A stretch of DNA of 64,000 bases, taken from an uncultured Sulfitobacter sp. Lineage in GTDB: Bacteria > Pseudomonadota > Alphaproteobacteria > Rhodobacterales > Rhodobacteraceae. Below the pieces are notes generated by a model that saw nothing but the letters and a program-made list of their open reading frames with translations, was not told the origin of the DNA and searched no databases. The stretch is taken from positions 1 through 64,000 of the forward strand of contig CANMXJ010000013.1 in the NCBI GenBank assembly GCA_947501805.1. The letters run 5' to 3'. This document shows, one piece after another, positions 63,924 through 64,000 of this stretch. Within the stretch, counting starts at the first letter, position 1. Each line of letters begins with the position of its first letter. Position numbers and translations under genes: made by a program.

Positions 63924-63954
63924 GCGTGCCATCACAGGCGCGTCCGCTCAGAGG
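63917..63954 (+). promoter_or_regulatory. Leader hairpin overlapping the leader-peptide stop
   Basis: CCTCTGAGCG (63917-63926) and CGCTCAGAGG (63945-63954) form a perfect 10-bp stem with an 18-base loop. The left arm contains the last Leu codon and the stop of the leader peptide, so a translating ribosome would open it. Any following terminator lies beyond the window or in the last 46 bases, where none is clear. Confidence 0.6.
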
Positions 63955-64000
63955 GTTCGCCACCGCGCCATGGATTTGACACAGCAGAACGAAAGATACC

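Overview
The window looks like chromosomal DNA of a marine alphaproteobacterium of the family Rhodobacteraceae (Roseobacter group). Supporting signs are the class I lysyl-tRNA synthetase, the NDUFS4-like protein, the ettA, nadD and photolyase-related sequences, and a reductive pyrimidine degradation locus with a RutR-type regulator. This placement rests on recognising families by eye; no search was run. Almost everything is ordinary, densely packed chromosome. The only mobile DNA is a cut-off IS3-family element at the left edge.

Left third (1-24.8 kb): an IS3 orfA fragment; an ATP-grasp protein; a lipoprotein lytic transglycosylase; a CioAB-like cytochrome bd oxidase; tRNA-Arg(UCU); an NDUFS4-like protein; uvrB; an outer-membrane barrel; a large right-handed beta-helix protein; lysK; a TerB-like protein convergent with a PBP4-type peptidase; a DMT exporter; nadD; a usp-agcS pair ending in a strong terminator that reaches into the start of nadD; ettA; a lipoprotein; a cold-shock gene; and an L,D-transpeptidase.

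Middle (24.8-37.8 kb): a coherent pyrimidine catabolism region. Dihydropyrimidine dehydrogenase (preT, preA), dihydropyrimidinase and an M20 beta-ureidopropionase give the full three-step reductive route. The same strand carries an NMT1/THI5-type ABC importer (binding protein, two permeases, ATPase) and two unrecognised proteins. A TetR/RutR-like regulator with a TTG start lies divergently. Two near-identical palindromes (TTTACCA-N2-TGGTAAA and TTTATCA-N2-TGGTAAA) sit in front of the ureidopropionase/regulator pair and in front of preT, so one regulator probably controls both transcription units.

Right third (37.8-64 kb): a second cold-shock gene; tesA divergent from a ybbA-ybbP ABC pair; an inositol-monophosphatase-family gene; a gcvT-gcvH-gcvP operon behind a tandem glycine riboswitch; a gamma-glutamylcyclotransferase-like gene; a MATE exporter; gltX; a run of small genes including a protein with about 18 MORN repeats overlapping an ankyrin gene; nadE; a PHB-depolymerase-like esterase; a 5'-truncated monooxygenase remnant; an AraC-VOC pair; a thioesterase; a DUF1963 protein; an FeS-type photolyase overlapping an SDR gene; and, at the right edge, a leucine-rich leader peptide ending in a perfect 10-bp hairpin, which looks like an attenuator for a leucine or branched-chain biosynthesis gene just outside the window.
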